Below, one piece after another: positions 48,136 to 63,000 of a DNA stretch of 64,000 nucleotides; the stretch's first letter is position 1; each line of letters begins with the position of its first letter. The DNA lies in the NCBI GenBank assembly GCA_023055355.1, contig JALJCS010000002.1, positions 86,515,001 through 86,579,000 on the forward strand. The letters run 5' to 3'. Made by a program: the position numbers and the translations under genes. The notes beneath the pieces are model-generated. The model was not told the origin of the DNA. It searched no databases and saw only the letters and a program-made list of their open reading frames with translations. The DNA is from Agelaius tricolor. Lineage: Eukaryota > Chordata > Aves > Passeriformes > Icteridae.

Positions 48136-50040
48136 CACTGTTGAGAGAGGAAAGTCCCAAGTCATCTTTGTTCATGTTATTATCATTTTAAAATACTTTA
48201 TTAGATATTAATTTTAATAAACTCTTTTTCACTTCTGAGCCTCTCAATGTCTTTTTTTATGTACAAATTTGTCTCGTCTATCATAGTGATAGAGTATTAA
48301 GAGAAAAGAGTAAATTTCAATTTTTCCATGACAATAAAATGATTTATAGTTCTACTAAGATGAAAAGCATCTTTCAAATGTTATTTTACTACTAAATACT
48401 GTTCCAGCTTCAGACTGGTGTCACAGTTGAGCATGATTCCCTAATTACATATGATAAATCTTATATTTTGAACTTATGGTTTTTTTCCAAAATTCCTGGG
48501 TTCAATATTCTTGGACATAGGACAAGACCCAGTTCAGAGCTGACACTGAAGATGGCAATTCTTGCATCCCTTACATGCCATGCCAAATCCCTGAGACTGA
48601 CCAAAGTGGCAAACTGAGATACCCCAGTCTCCTAACTGTGGTTTTAATGGCAATCCTTTAGGAACAAAAGCCCAGTGAAAGAAAACAACACACTAGTGTC
48701 AGTGTGTTTCCAAGGACTGGCCAGAAATAAGTAATCTGAAATGTTGTTTTATTCATGCTGTCATAAAGTTTAAGAAGAAAAGTGCCAAGGCAGCAGATTC
48801 CATTAATTCTAACTAGTTAGAAGAAATAAAAGTAGAGACCACACCAACTGCATAAAATGTGAATCATTTTTGTGTGTATCTGCCAGAGAGAACTCAGGCT
48901 TTGTCCACTCTAAAAAACTTCTTTACGAAGAAAAGTCATTTCTCATCTGTGATAGAGAAAGGCCATGGGACATTTTTAAAAATGAAAGCAAGGACAAGAC
49001 AATGAAAGCATATGTTTTCTTTTATCATGCTAGATTTCTGCTTTTCTTCTGAACAGTTTTCCAGTCTAATCTCCATATATTTTAGCTTTTTACTTGGCTG
49101 AAAAACACTGATCAGCTTGTCCTCTGTTAAAATGCATAAGTGTGACTTAAGTACATGAAACTGAAATTGGTTTATTAACAAATGTAACAATTCCAGTGCC
49201 AAATCTGAGTGGGCTTTGTGATCTGTGATTCAAAGCCCAAGTGCTGCAGGCCTCTGGTGAGAAAGAGCCTTTCTGTCACTGCAGAAGCAAGTCCTGGAAG
49301 AGGATGTTCTGCTCATTCCCTAAAAGCTTAGAGAGCAAATGAGTGAGATGGAGCCATCCCAGAACTTACTTCCTTGCTGAACTCACAGATGGGACACAAA
49401 AAAGGAGGCCAAGGAGAAGCAGAAAACATCTGACAGCCTCTGCTTGACTGGGAATGGGGGTTTGCCTACTTAAATTAGCAAATACTCAGGATCCAGCCAT
49501 CAGTTCTACGGCCCAGCAATGAAGGACCCCAGGGACAGCCTCAAGTTAACTTTTCTAAACCCAAGCAGGTGATGAGTTTTGGTAATCTCCACAGAAACTT
49601 ACATTTTGCTCTACTAGTCAGTGTGTGAAAGGAAGGAGAAGAGGAAATCCCTCAAAAATACTCACATACATTTGATTTGGTTGTATCACCCACTGGTGTT
49701 TGCATCCTGCTCAGAAGCCACTGGGAAAGGTCAAATCCTGACAGAAACTGTGATGTTGAGAGCAAAAATGCTTCCTCAGTGGGTCTGGCTTATAATTATT
49801 GGCACATTAATGAGAAATAAACTGCCTTTCAGGATCCCAGAGATGCAGTTGTCTCTCCTAAACTCCAGGAAGCCAGGTGTGGACACCCATGCCTTACACT
49901 CATTTAAATTTCATTACACCACCGGTGTAGGAGGGCTGCCACCCTCAGAACCACACAGCCTTGGGCACTGCTGCACATCCTGGTAGTTAGCATGGGCAAG
50001 GGCAAGTTCAGAGGCATGCTCTGAAGTTAACAAATACATC
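48136..50040. other. non-coding unique sequence
   Basis: Short open frames up to 121 codons (49621-49986, plus) without recognised domains. Nothing else supported. Confidence 0.5.
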
Positions 50041-50180
50041 TCTGGGTTGCAAATCTTTATTACTTTTTAAGTGAGCCAATATACTGTAATGTGAAATGGC
50101 ATTATCGCTAATGAAATAAGATAATTACACTAATGGCATGACCAGTGATGGTAAGTTCACGTTGTACAAGTTGTAATGAG
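50041..50180. other. TAAT-rich block, candidate conserved non-coding element
   Basis: Several homeodomain-type TAAT/ATTA cores lie close together (GCTAATGAAATAAG, ATAATTACACTAATGGC near 50105-50140) in otherwise non-repetitive sequence. This composition fits a distal enhancer but is also expected in AT-rich DNA; conservation cannot be judged from one sequence. Confidence 0.2.
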
Positions 50181-51460
50181 GCTTCTGGATCAATAAGTAG
50201 CTCTTTGGCTGGTCACATCTGATGCACAGGGTACAACATTTGTGAGAAAAGCCTTTAGGGAATGCAGATGGTTAACTCTAAAGATGCTGAAACAATTCTT
50301 AAGATTCCTGGTTTTACTCTAATTGCACTAATCTGTCTTACTGTATATTTCACTAAATGAAGTGATAAAGTTCTGTGTTAGAAAACCCAGTGAGCAAAAT
50401 GGTGTCATTTTTCTCATTTCTTGTGAATTATGAATGAAACAGACATTGTTGTTATTCTTTGGAAGACTTAAATGCTATTCATTCATTAAGGATGAAAAAT
50501 TCGCTAATTTTATTAGTAAAGTCTTGATAGAACCTTTCCTAAATGGTGAAATATTTTTCAATGTTTTCTATTTTCTTTCTAAAAAAAAAAAAAAAGAATC
50601 CTGTGCAAAACTATTTGGAAAATCAATGTATTTCTCTGAAACATCCAGTTTAGTAAGCAAAGCATTTCTGTCTCTCTCACTGTCACTGCTGCTGGGAAAG
50701 AACATAAGGATGAAGATACTGAAATCTTTTTCCTGTCTTTTTCCCTTGGTGGTAATATTTTTTTTTTCTTTTCCCAGTGGAAAAATTCTGTACAGTCCAT
50801 AAAATTATGTTCTCCTTCTTCAGGAGCCAGACAAGAAAGAAATAAGTATCAAGAGCAACTGGTTGGAAAGGAGCTTTGCAGCTGTTCCCTGTGCTCCAGC
50901 CGAACAGCGCGGTGTCCACACCACGCCCAGCAGCAGCACAGAGGGGATGTGCAGCCAACAGACTGATCCTCCTGGGAATTCCCCTGGCTGTGCTTGGTGA
51001 GGGGCTGAATGCCTAAGGAATCAGAATTAAAGGGAGAAAATGGATGTGGCTGAAAGCAAAACCATCTGAGCACAGGAACTGTCCATGCAGATCAAGATGA
51101 CCCCACTTCACTCAGCCAAGGAGGTCTCCAGGCTGCTTTAGCCGCACTCCTGGATGGTCTTGGAATATTGCTATTGATGGAAACAACATGAATTCCCTTG
51201 GCAAGTTACTCATGGGACTTGGGGGCATTCACAGGACTTAGTAAGACTCCACTGCTATTGCCAAACAACAAAAACAGCAAAAATAAGTATGGTATGACTT
51301 AAAATATCCCAGTAAGGATTTTTATTTCACTGAAGTTCTTCACAATGCATTTTCTACAATGCAGAAAAATTTACAGCCTTCTGCCTGAGGAAGGTATTAA
51401 TAAAAACAGTGCTCCAGGCATTGTGTTGGGGCTTTGTGGAATAACTAAAAGGCAGGAGAA
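50181..51460. other. non-coding unique sequence
   Basis: Contains an A15 run at 50581-50595 and a short GC-richer patch with several CpGs near 50870-50960. Overlapping open frames here (73-122 codons) span the homopolymer and are not supported as genes. Confidence 0.5.
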
Positions 51461-52060
51461 AATTATAAATGACAACTTTATTTAATCATAAACAACACTA
51501 ATATATGTTCAAGTTGTGTTTTGGTTGATTTTCAAGCCTTTATTTGCCATTATTGAACTGGGTTGGAAGATGATTGCTTAATTGCTGTCCCACTGTGCCC
51601 ATCTCGGAAATGAGATGTGTATCTCAAAAGCTTATCCCTCAGAGTTATGTTTTAAATAAGTTCCATGTCAGCTAGGAGATTTAGATGTAAAACTGATGCT
51701 GAGCAAGAGCTTACAAAATGAAACTGGCGATAAATGGGAATTTCCAGTTTTCTGAAGAAATTCCCTCATTATGAGATGTGAGATATAATCAGATGTTTTA
51801 ATTACAAAATATTTTAAATCTAGAATTTTATTCAAGTTTAATATTATTAATATTCCTTTATTATAACATAATTACAGGAAATTTCTATTTAATGACAGTT
51901 ATTCAAACTGGAAAAATATTTGTTCCCATGTCCCTTTTGTTTAATTTCTTTGCATGGAGTTTTCTACAATTTAATAAAAAGGAAATAGTTTGGTCTAGGA
52001 CAATTATTAAAACAGAAGTGGCAATTCCCTAGTGATTCTGAAATAAAATTTAAAAAAAAA
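51461..52060. other. very AT-rich block, possible conserved non-coding sequence
   Basis: A long stretch with many ATTA/TAAT and octamer-like words and no repeat relic. Nothing coding. Function is speculative. Confidence 0.2.
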
Positions 52061-55000
52061 TTTAATCTGTCATTATAATATGAAGCTGTAAGTAAGTGAC
52101 ATAAAATGACAAATGTTACAAGCTGAATGCCAAAAAAAATTATTTCGAAAGAATTTCAGTTTCAAGAAAAACTGTTTTTTTAATTCAGAAAGCTTCAGAC
52201 CCACTGCTATTAGGAGACACAGACTAACAAACCATGGCAATGCCTGCAGCAGGAGATGCACAGCAAAACTTCCACACCTGGATGGCTCCTGTTCCTCTTT
52301 GGATTAGGGACATCATGTAGAGTTGAGATAGGGACTTTTCTTCTGAAGTCTGTGGCTTAAAGGCTCTCTGAAACAGAGGCCACAGCTTTGCTTCCTATAG
52401 CTGTTTGGGTCCCTTTTCTTCTATGAAATTCTAGTTGAATTTTTAAGGAATTCATGAGTTTACCACCCAGAATCCAGTTTGCCATCCAGATTCTTTAGCC
52501 AGATTTTTCATCCAGAATATCCTTACAAAGGCATTCAGCAATTGACTCATATTTTCTGTATAAAATAATAGAAAGGATTCTGTCTCAAATAGAAAACTCA
52601 AGATTTAATATTTTTAGGTCCCCAGTCTTCTTAAATGCCCCTGTTAAAATTCATTGCATAGACAAAATGATGTCAGTAGCAATTCCATTATTTACAATCC
52701 AAATCTCTGCATTTGAAGTGGTTGATTTCTTTTTCTCTCAGAATTGAATTTGAGGAAATTTAAAATTCAATTTTTCAATTATTACCCATTTCTACAGTGG
52801 AAGCTAATTCAGAGAATAGAAATATGAGGCTCTGTAATTCTAGGTAATTTCTGATTTGAGAAAGAATCTGCTCATGTCTTAAGAGGGGAAAACAGAGTAA
52901 GCCTTGATTAAAGGGAACTATGCTAATCACATTCTGCAGTTATTGAGGACAGTTAAAACATCACTTATAAAATAATGATTATTTAAATTATCTTAGTGAA
53001 TCCATTTGCCAATCCCTAATAATTTTTTTATTGCTGATAGGAGGAAATAGTTTCGCTATTGGCATCAGCTTGTCTATACAATAGATTTTAGCAAGAAGCA
53101 GTTAAAAATCTATATCAATCAACCAGCCTTGCTTTGCTTTGTTTCTAATTTATTTTCTAAAAAAAAAAAAAAAGGAAAAAAAAACAAAAAACTTTTCAGG
53201 CTCACACTCCACAAAATAATTTGTTCAAATCCTGATGTCACATAATTTTTAAGGTGTGCAGTTTTGGGGTTTTTTTTGTTGAATATTGCCAAATAAACAG
53301 ATTAATATTTATGAAAATTAGGATCATGAAGTTAAAAAATATCTTTTTGTGAAATACACATGAATTAACCCAATCTGACTGGCTGTTGTGCTGCTAAATC
53401 AGTTGTTTCTATTCCCATGGTAACAAAAGGAATCACCCCAAGCACCCTTCCTCTTAGCAATTCCTGCAATGTAGACAGATTCTTGCAATGTGGCAGGTCT
53501 AACTTCCTTAGATTTTAAATTTCCTGTATTTCCAGGCACTCACTGCTAAGATTATTTTTTTCTTTCTTAGCAAATTCAACTCCCTTTCCTGTTGAGAGAG
53601 GATGGTGGGAGGACAGTCTTTATTTCTTCTAGTTTTAATACAAATTTCTTCTATGAACATATTTACCATCAACAGCAGATAAATTCAACCCCTCCCATGA
53701 GTTTTTCTTCTTTTCTCCATCAACTCTTACTCCCTCCCACTACTGGCCTGGCCATTCATCCCCCCAGAGTATCCACACAGATCTTGCTCTCAAATCCTCT
53801 CCCAGCTGTGCAGGAACTGTTTTAATTTCACTGACAAAGGCTATGGCTGCTAACTAAATTATGGCTACTTGATAGCGTAGAAGACTGAAATGCCCACTTT
53901 AAAAATGCAGATTCCCACTTCCATGTCTTAGTTAAAACACCTGTATTACAATTAATATCCTCTGCCTATGTCCATGTGTGAACAGTACAGCTGCATGACA
54001 GCCAAGAAACCTTTATGTTTCAGAGGAGCTTGAATTCCAGAAAATAGTTATCACATGTAATTAACTCAGTGAGAGAGACACAATTGTCATGTGTGGTTAC
54101 AAACAACAGCAGAAACAAAAGCATAAACTGAAGAAATCCTGGCTGGCTGCACATGTATTAAAGTCTCTGCTCTCCATAAACTGCAGTCATGCATTTTCCC
54201 ATAGAGAAAGTTATCTAATTTTGTCTAAATGGGGAAACCAGTGCTATAAATTATCTGTATATTAATTATGTATATAGGTCTCTTCCATCTTTTTTTTCTC
54301 ATCCCTCTGAAAAACAAGTGTGGTCAGCTGACCCATGGCAAGGAAAAACCCTTATAAAACATTTGTAAATAAGTGAGAAATGTGATTCACAGCTCCAGGA
54401 AAAAAAGGGACAAAATGCAGAAGGAAACAAAGACCAAATGAAAGATGTCAAAGTTACTTTGAGCAATAGAGTTGAAAAATTACAAAGAATTCCAGCCCCC
54501 AAGAAGAAACTGCAGACTCAAACCTGTCAGCATGATGGAGACCTTGGATGCTACGGCTTTCAAAGCCACCTAAGAGAGTTAAAAGTATGGCAACATGAGA
54601 TTATTCTGACTTTTGGCAAGGGTTACAGAGCTGCACTTTGAAAAGCAGCAGGGACTCCTGAGAGTATATTGCTTTACCATTCAGTCTCAATAGGCAGTTT
54701 GCAAGACCTTGCAAACTTTCCCGTGAGCGATCATCACGTTCTAGTGAATGGTACTTAGTGGAATAGCTGGAGGTTAATTTTTAAATGCCTCTGTGTCATG
54801 GTGAGTTGCACTGCTTGTAACTGGCAGTACAGAGCAGAGTCAGGACTGGCACATGTGGAATTAGTGAGACTTAGAGTGACTTTATGCATATTGCATCATT
54901 CTAGTTTTCTACAGCATTAGTGGTGTCAGTTGTTCATTTTCAGTTTTGTTTTGTTGAGATCTTTTTGGACTTTGGATGACCCATTGTGGTAATATTAATT

Positions 55001-57060
55001 AAGCACAGTACAGGAAATTTTTTATGAGCTATGAAGCCACACACATATCATACATTTTATGCTATAGTAATGGGAAAGAGCAAAGAAATAGTTTTTTTTT
55101 TTTCTTTCTTTCCTGCCAAAGATGAACAATAAAGAACAGGGGAAATGGTGCATAGCTCTCAGGTCTGTTCTTCTTCCTTTTAACTGTACATGAAACCTTT
55201 TTTATGCTTTAGATATGCAGAAATAATAAGTGGCTCCTATGAGAGGCAATATTTCTGGAAGTCTAGAGAAACAATCAGTAGCTGCTGGGTAATTTATGTG
55301 CCTTTGCTTCAAAATGGCCCTAGTGCTTTTTGTTCTAGTATCTAAGAAGCACAGTTATAATTAGAAGCTTTTGAAGCAAGCAACCTGGTCTTCTGGTGGT
55401 GTTTGCAGGGTTCCACTTCACATGTTGATCTGCTCCCCAAACTTGTCATCCCAGATTTATTTTCATTGCTGTTTTTATGTTTCCACCATGTAACATTATT
55501 TTGATCGATTTTACAGGCCATAAAAACTGTAAAAAGATTGTGCATGTGCAAATTCCTTTGAAATCATGGAAGATGATCTCACAGACTGGTGCACTCTGTG
55601 CCGTTCCTTCAGTCCCAAACATGCTCAGCTCTGTAGTCCTGGATGGTTGCACTGCCTCAGCTGCCTCTGGAGATGCATTTTTAATTCATTAATTCCAGCA
55701 AAATGATACAGCTTTCTCCTGTTCCTACAAAGTAATGGTGCAGAACACAGCATGCAACATATTTGATGTTAAGACCAAAATTCAATTAATCACATGTTCT
55801 GACTTAAAACAGACAGTTCACACCCCACCCATAAAGCTAGCTTTGCTTCACAAACACCATAGAGATTTTTAAAAATAAACTAACAAAGTAATGTAAAAGA
55901 ACACTCTGTTCAAGCTGTTTATCCAGGCTTTGTGCATGAAAGGGAAAGACACAGTTTTTATACTTTGATCTAACAGCTTTAATGTGAAAAAATGGAGAGG
56001 AAAGACCTAATTTGTTGGTTTGGAAAAGTAATGCCACTCATTAATCAGAGCACTGAAGAGAGAAAACATAAAGTAGCTTGAGTTGGCTTTTATCACACAG
56101 GCCTGATGATAAAATATCCACTTCTACTGGAAACCCCTCCATCCCATTTTCATTGAATACACAGTAATTCAATCATGACTAGGAATAATTTATTTGTAAC
56201 AAGGAAGGTTTCTGTTTCTCCATAATGAGTTGATTATATCTTGTCAGAGGAACCTTAAACCCATCAAATGTCAAATGAATTATATCAAACATTATTTTCA
56301 TAGCAGCTGGATATGAGTACTGATGAAACAGAGCTCTTTACTTTCATTTTGTACTGTGAATGATAAAATGTAGCTCATAAAATGGAGCCTGTGACACAAA
56401 TTCATGCAGGTCCCTAATTTCCTACCTTTCAAAGGTCTGTTTCATTAATTTGATCTACTCATTTACACAAAATATTGAGTCATAATTTGCTGGGGGAATC
56501 GTACATCAGAATGTTCTTCTGAGTTTTGGTTTTTTTGGGTTTTTTTTTTTTTTTTACATTTTAATGAAAGTAATCCCTGTTCATGATGCATGCCCTGATA
56601 ATGCACTTATCCAAAAATTAAATTTGAGAAAACATTTGATCCCTTCTGTCTCTAAAAGCACTTTGACTGCTGCTAGGGCAAAGGATGGGAGTAGTTGGGT
56701 GGGTATCCCAAAGAGGGAGAGGGGGAGAGAGAGGGAGGGGGAGATGAGCTCCTTGTGAGCATAACTGGAGAGAGAATAATGGAAAGATTGTGAACAGTTC
56801 AAATACAATCTGCAGCAGCTTCTGGGAGATCGTTAAAGCAGATATTGGCCCGTTTCAGAAATATGCAGTCCTTGTTCACTGCTACATGAAGCACCCACTT
56901 TGTTAAACTTTTTGGTAGACCACAGACAATCTTTGAAGTAGACCAGGTTCAGCTCTCAGAAGGAAAAAAGAGGCTGCCATATATACAGGGAACAGTTTTC
57001 CCTGGATGAAAGCTGGAGAAAGCAAGAGAAAGTGGGCAGCTCACACATCTGTTCACACTC
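52061..57060. other. non-coding unique sequence
   Basis: No gene supported. Structures seen: A16 at 53159-53174 followed by further A-rich runs to about 53191; a 9-bp-arm perfect hairpin GTTTGCAAG-AC-CTTGCAAAC at 54697-54716; T16 at 56540-56555; and an impure GA/GGGA purine microsatellite at 56711-56745. Confidence 0.5.
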
Positions 57061-57080
57061 CTGGTGCCCATGGGCACCAG
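57061..57080. repeat. 20-bp perfect palindrome
   Basis: CTGGTGCCCATGGGCACCAG is its own reverse complement and, unlike the other palindromes here, is GC-rich with an NcoI-type CCATGG centre. It could be a symmetric protein-binding site or chance. Confidence 0.95.
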
Positions 57081-60000
57081 TGTCTGCTCTCTCTTCACTG
57101 CTACATCTGAGCAGATAAAGTTTGCTCCCTTTTTAAGTAAAAAAGCTCAGCATTGTCCTATATTTGTTTGGTGTAGAATTTAATATTGAACATTAACTCT
57201 TCCCTAGGAAATGGCTGCTATGGACAGATAAAAATTGTGATTCCACTGCATGATCTTGGGAATAATACCTTTCAAATAGGATTTTTCTGGGCTTAACTCT
57301 ATGTCCTTGTAATGCATAAAATGCTGAGCTTGCCACAATCCTCTGAGGGAGAGAGGGAGCAATGGACAGCAGCTGCACATTGGAATGAGTTCTTTGCCAC
57401 TCCACATGGGGACAGCAGAAATTGCAGCTAAGAGATGGAATTTACTTCTCTTCTACCTTGACTGATAACCTGAGGAGCTCTCAGAACAGACAGAAACTCA
57501 AAGCTGGGAGGTAGCAGGACTTAGCAAGGCAAGGTAAAAGAGAAGCCAGAATTCACATCTTGTTGTAGGAACCAGCTCTGTTGGCAATTCTGTGACAAAT
57601 TATGCTTTTGACACATCACCCCCTGAGAGTTTTGTAATGGGATTTTCTAAAGATGGTTGGGCAGCAGGAGGCAGCATCAAAGATGTTTCTTGTTACAGAT
57701 GACTGCAAGAAAATTGAGTAAATCCAGGTAATAATTCAATCAGTATCAGTAAAACTAAATTCAGTGCAACTGTTTTTCACAGTGATGCAAGGAACAATTT
57801 TAGAGACTGAAGACAGACTCTGTGTACTTGAACCATGCTGAGATCCACCTCCAAAACTGTGAGATGAATGTGGCAGAGCAAGAAAAGGAAATGACTGGGT
57901 TTTTTCTTTTAGGAAATTCACAGCTTCGGACAGGGAAATGAGATAATGTCTGAGTATCACCTTGTGTTTGGATTTTTTCTCCCAAATCCTAAGGTCATTC
58001 TCATTTATAAAGTATTTCTTTGTTCTGTACAGAATTCCTGTTCCTATAGTTACAGAAACACCACTTCTGAAGAGAATGTGGGGGAAGTATTTCTTTATCA
58101 TGTGTTTCTGGGAGTGATGTTCAAGCTAGCAGTATTTCTCTGTTTTACAAATAAATGAAGATGTTTTACATTCATCTCCTCTTGCTTTCAATAATACATT
58201 GCCAGTTACAAAAATATGTCTGGGTGTGGAGTTAATAGGAACCATCATTCAATAGGAACTCATCTCATTCACATTAACACATTGCAATGTTGGTAAGTGT
58301 AAGTTTATTGGGGTTGTTGACATCAATAGTGGGTCATGGCAGGTTGTACTTTTCACCAGGTAGTGTGGGACTCAAATTAGTAGAATGGAGAGGTTTGTGG
58401 AGAATGACAGAGGGTTGTCACCCAGCTGTTTCACCACTCCTCCCTATATTTTGGTGGGGTCAGTGGGCAGACAATAGAATTGGAGCAGGGAGGTGTCTTC
58501 CTTCAGCAATTCTGGTTTATTTTTGGCCTTAAATATCTTACTTGGATACAGAGTCAAATATACTGGCTAACTTATAAGGCATCATAAGGAATCACATTTG
58601 TAAAGAAAAACCAAAATTTCTTCCAGTCCATACTAATAGCACTGAAAAAAAATCATTTGTGAACAAGAAGATACTTGCATATTTAGTAACTGGTGTTCCT
58701 GAACAGAACCCCAGACCCTAAACCCAGTGTCCAGAACTCCTTAGTTGTTATTTTTCCCCATTAGAATAAGGAGATTAAAGAATTTTGTCAAAACTTTTCT
58801 GTTAACAAACCGGCCATTTTATCAGTGTGATCATTCTCTAAGTGAATGGAAATATTCTGGAGATTCCCAGAAGTTTAATATTTTAAGAGAAATTATGGAT
58901 GCATCTATTATTTTCTGTCACACTGGTAGCCTTGCTCCTTCATTTATACCAGGAAAAAGTCAGAATAAGTGTGTACACTTCAGTGAAAGCTGTTCTGTTT
59001 CCTACACCCTGAAAGTGAAGTGGGCCTCCCACTTCTAGAGTCAACCCTTCAGGAAACCTAGACGCCAGTGCACTTTAACTGTCTAGATCTGACTGAGCTG
59101 TGGTTATAGTCGAGTATTTAACAGCATTTCACACTTCTCCTGTCATCTGGATTACATAACAATGTGCTGATTTTATAAACAGCAACTACTCATTCTTGTG
59201 GTCGAGTTTTACTGGATGCACAAGAGAAACATCTAACCAAATAAAGCTGGAGACAGGGAAATTGAATGCAGAGGAAGGGCAGGCATTCCTCGGCACATGT
59301 AAAACCAAACGGTGCCAGGATTTGCAGACTGCAGTGCCACCACTCAAGGGCCCTGCATACACTTCCAGCCAGGGGATCATAAGAACTCACTTTCTTGTGG
59401 CTGTTGAAAGTTCTTTTGCTTGGCACATGCTCTTAAAAACCCTGCAAATGCCACTTTTACTATTAAGTGCACAGGGGGGAGGGTAATTAACTACTCATCT
59501 GCAGGAGGTTAGCAATGCCAAAAAGTGTTAAAAATCAAAAGAATCCACATGTATAAATACAAATGTTTAAAGTGTAGTAAAACTAATGAGACAGACCCTC
59601 AAGCAGTCTAAATCCAATGCCTCTGCTGGCCTCAGCAAAGCAACATCAGCCTGGGCTAATTTGGGCTGTGCTCTGGTAAATACCTCCAGACCAGGCACCT
59701 GTATCTGTGCTGGAGTCAAGCTCTGCTGAAACAGCCTTCTTTCAGCTATTGTCTAAAGAGTGTGATGACTTACACTGTGTGATTGTTACTACTACTGGAG
59801 CAGCATGAATACTCAGGGGGACCTTTCCTGGAATGCTTAATTGTACTATGAAGGTGGGAAGAGGTACCTCTCTTGGACACAGGGCAGCTGAAAAAATGCT
59901 CAAGAACATTTATAAACTCATCTCCTGCAAAGAAGTTCTGAACTACCAGCATTTTGCAGATTTTTTGAGAGCCACATGAAGATATCTACTCTGGACTGAA

Positions 60001-63000
60001 AACAACATTTGTAGTCTATACTTAAGAAATATTCCATTGAAGTGGGATGCTCCACTCAGCCTGGGAAAAGTTCAGCAAGGCCAAGTTTAAGGACCCGTCC
60101 CAGGATCAATAGAGTCCGGGGGAGGAAGGGATGCAGAGCATCCCTGCCAAGAAGGGCACAGCAATGCAGGGAACAGCCAGTTCCTCTTTCATTGCCTTGT
60201 AAACTGGCACGTGGCCTGAGTCATGCACCACAACAGGAAAGTCAAGAAGTCTGCATACCTGTGAAGTAAGAAATAAAAAATGACATTGTGGGATTCCCCT
60301 AAGAATGCCTACAATTTAGGTATTCACAGCTGAGAAAATCATCTTGGGTGCCATTATAGTCAGTAAAGAGCCTGCCACTGAAATGTATGAAACTATCTCA
60401 GTTTAAATAGGTGCTGTGAGAGCAAATGAGTGCAAATCAGCCTCCACTGGCTCTTAGTGATTACACCTTATTGAGGTTTAGCAGGAGTCAAGCAGGTAGC
60501 TCAGATGGGCAAAGGCCCATGGTCTAGACACCTAAACTAAGCTGTATTTACTAAGCATATAATAATATACTAAAGGAGACCTTAAATACCTATATCTTAG
60601 AGGGATGAAAGCCTTTTTGCCTATAGTCTCAGAGTTCAGGCAAATGTGTGATTGATTACAGAGGTGTCTGTAATCTACTAGTGCAGCAATAGATTGTTTA
60701 TGAGTAATTTTGATTCCACCTTTGGTTCCCAGTTCTCATTATTCCACTACTATATCAAGATGGGGCCTTAGGGATAAACCAACCTAAGCTGTCCATTTCC
60801 TTCCCTCATTTCCTGCAGTGGTTGGTTCTGATTCACACTGTAAAACTTAAAGTCATCAACTTAGTTGAAAGTCAACAAAAATAATCCTAACCAGTTTTGC
60901 TGGTTTTTTCCTTTTCTCCCGAATCACAGTGGGTCTCCAAAGAACTGTATGTTCAGTCTCATAGGTTTAAGAAAGAGGATTTCAGAGCTCTCTCTGGATT
61001 GAGCCACTTAGAGGTGGACCCATCCTTCCATGTGGGAAAGAGATCACACAAGTCAGGTCACTCCTTTATGGGCCAGTGACTTATAAATGCCTCAAGGGCA
61101 GTAGCCCAGTGACACATTAAGTCAGGCACAGATTTTTGCCACTCATTGGATACTGTTTATCTCTAGAGCTGGATTTCAGCTGTTGCATCCTGATCAAAAT
61201 TCTTAAACTTGATGTAGAGCTCACATCTGAGGCTTCTTGTCCCTTTTTTTTTGTTTGTGTTTGTGACTCCTCACCAGACAGCATAGAAATGTTAAATTAT
61301 CTCAGGAAAGCTGGTTGGAAATGTGCTGCTAGGGGAACTTTCAGCTGAGTAGGGGGGAATTTTTCAGCGGAATTTCTTTTTGTTTTTATTCTTTGACAGT
61401 ACATGGCCAAGTTTAAGGAAAACACTCGAGTCTCTGTGATAAATATACACCAGAGTCTTCCACTTGTTGTCAATAGATTTCTCTTTGTTCCAGTTGTCTG
61501 CAGCTTCTTATCCTTAAAACCCACTTTCTTTTGTTGCCAGAATTTTTGGGTATGAGAGAAGGTTCCACCTTGTTACAGTAATTTAGAAACACCTGTCACC
61601 ATATATTTTAATCTGGCAGTTACACTGGAACTAATCCCCACATAATCTTCTTAATACGAGGTACTATGGGCTTACTCTACAGATAGGGGCCTTGCATTTC
61701 ATGTCTCACTAGATTTAGAACTTAATTTTACTTCTGATACTTCCATAGTATGTCTAAATGTATCTTTCCTTGGCATGGTTGGTTTGCACCAATTTTAGGG
61801 AAGAAAAATAAACCCTACACTTTCTTTTTTTTCTCTTTTAAAATGCTAATTATTCCCACCAAGTGATTATCCCTGGTCTTACTCCTTTGGCCCAGCTGAA
61901 CAGCAGCCTTTGCAAGCAGCGTGGTGCTGCTCACTTGTTCCCCATGGAGAGATGAGGAGCTGTGTGCTCACACTCTCACTGTCTCGAGGATGCAGAAAAA
62001 CACTTGAACACATGCTTGACTTGAAGCATGATTCCACATCCTGTTGATAACCAGACACCTTCAGTGTAAACAGTATGATAACAAACTTCAATTTAGAAAA
62101 CAATTCCAATATGTCATCAGCTTTTTCCATGCTATTACTGTACCATTATCACATTAGTAATTAAACTTGTTTATTCAAAATTCTTTTGCCTTCCTTCCTG
62201 ACTGAAAGTCATCAGCCATTTGAACTCTCATAGACAAAATTTTATTTTATCATACACTGTCAGTCTCCTCTTTATTTCTGGTCCATGATGTTTTGTGGGG
62301 TTTAAGCTTTACTTTGATATCATTTAAAATATTTAAAAATACCTGATTCCCTACACTTTTTACTTAATTATAAGTCAAGTATATCTGTATACAGTCTATA
62401 TACAGAAGGCTATCTGGTTCAGAGGAATATGCATATTTTGGAGTGTATAAATACATTAAATCCAACCCTTTTGTTTTAAAGAGCAATAAGGTGGTAAGAT
62501 CAAGTAATCATCAGTTAGGAAATGCCATCATTAAGGATGAATATACAACTTCAGTTATACCTTAGATGCACGTTTTATCAAATATCCTTTAATTAGAGAA
62601 TGACAGATTTTTTTTATGTGCCCTCTTTACTATGCAAAAGCAGTTATATGCATTGTATTTACATCTTGCATTTTCAACCTCCAACCTCACTAATTTAAGT
62701 GTCTGCTTTCATGTTTGTTTAGCATACTGTCTACCAACACTGCTCCAAATATAACTTCTCTGGCTTTTATCTCATTTCTTCACAGACATTGGGACACTAT
62801 TTATTTTTGTGATGCTTTTTAGAAGGAGTATCCCAAGTTGTGGATTGACATCCTTTGAACACTTAGACTAAATACCAAATTAAACAAAGCTACACATTTT
62901 GATTCATTTGGCAGCTGTTCAGAGAAGAAGCTGTTATTCTCCTCCTACAAGAAGAGAAAGTGAAAATAATCATTATGATTTATCAACCTCCTGGAGCCCA

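Noticed and set aside
50579..50958. Overlapping open frames near an A15 run as a possible processed gene copy
   Set aside because: The A run is internal to the open frame, there is no poly-A signal placed before it, and no recognisable protein.
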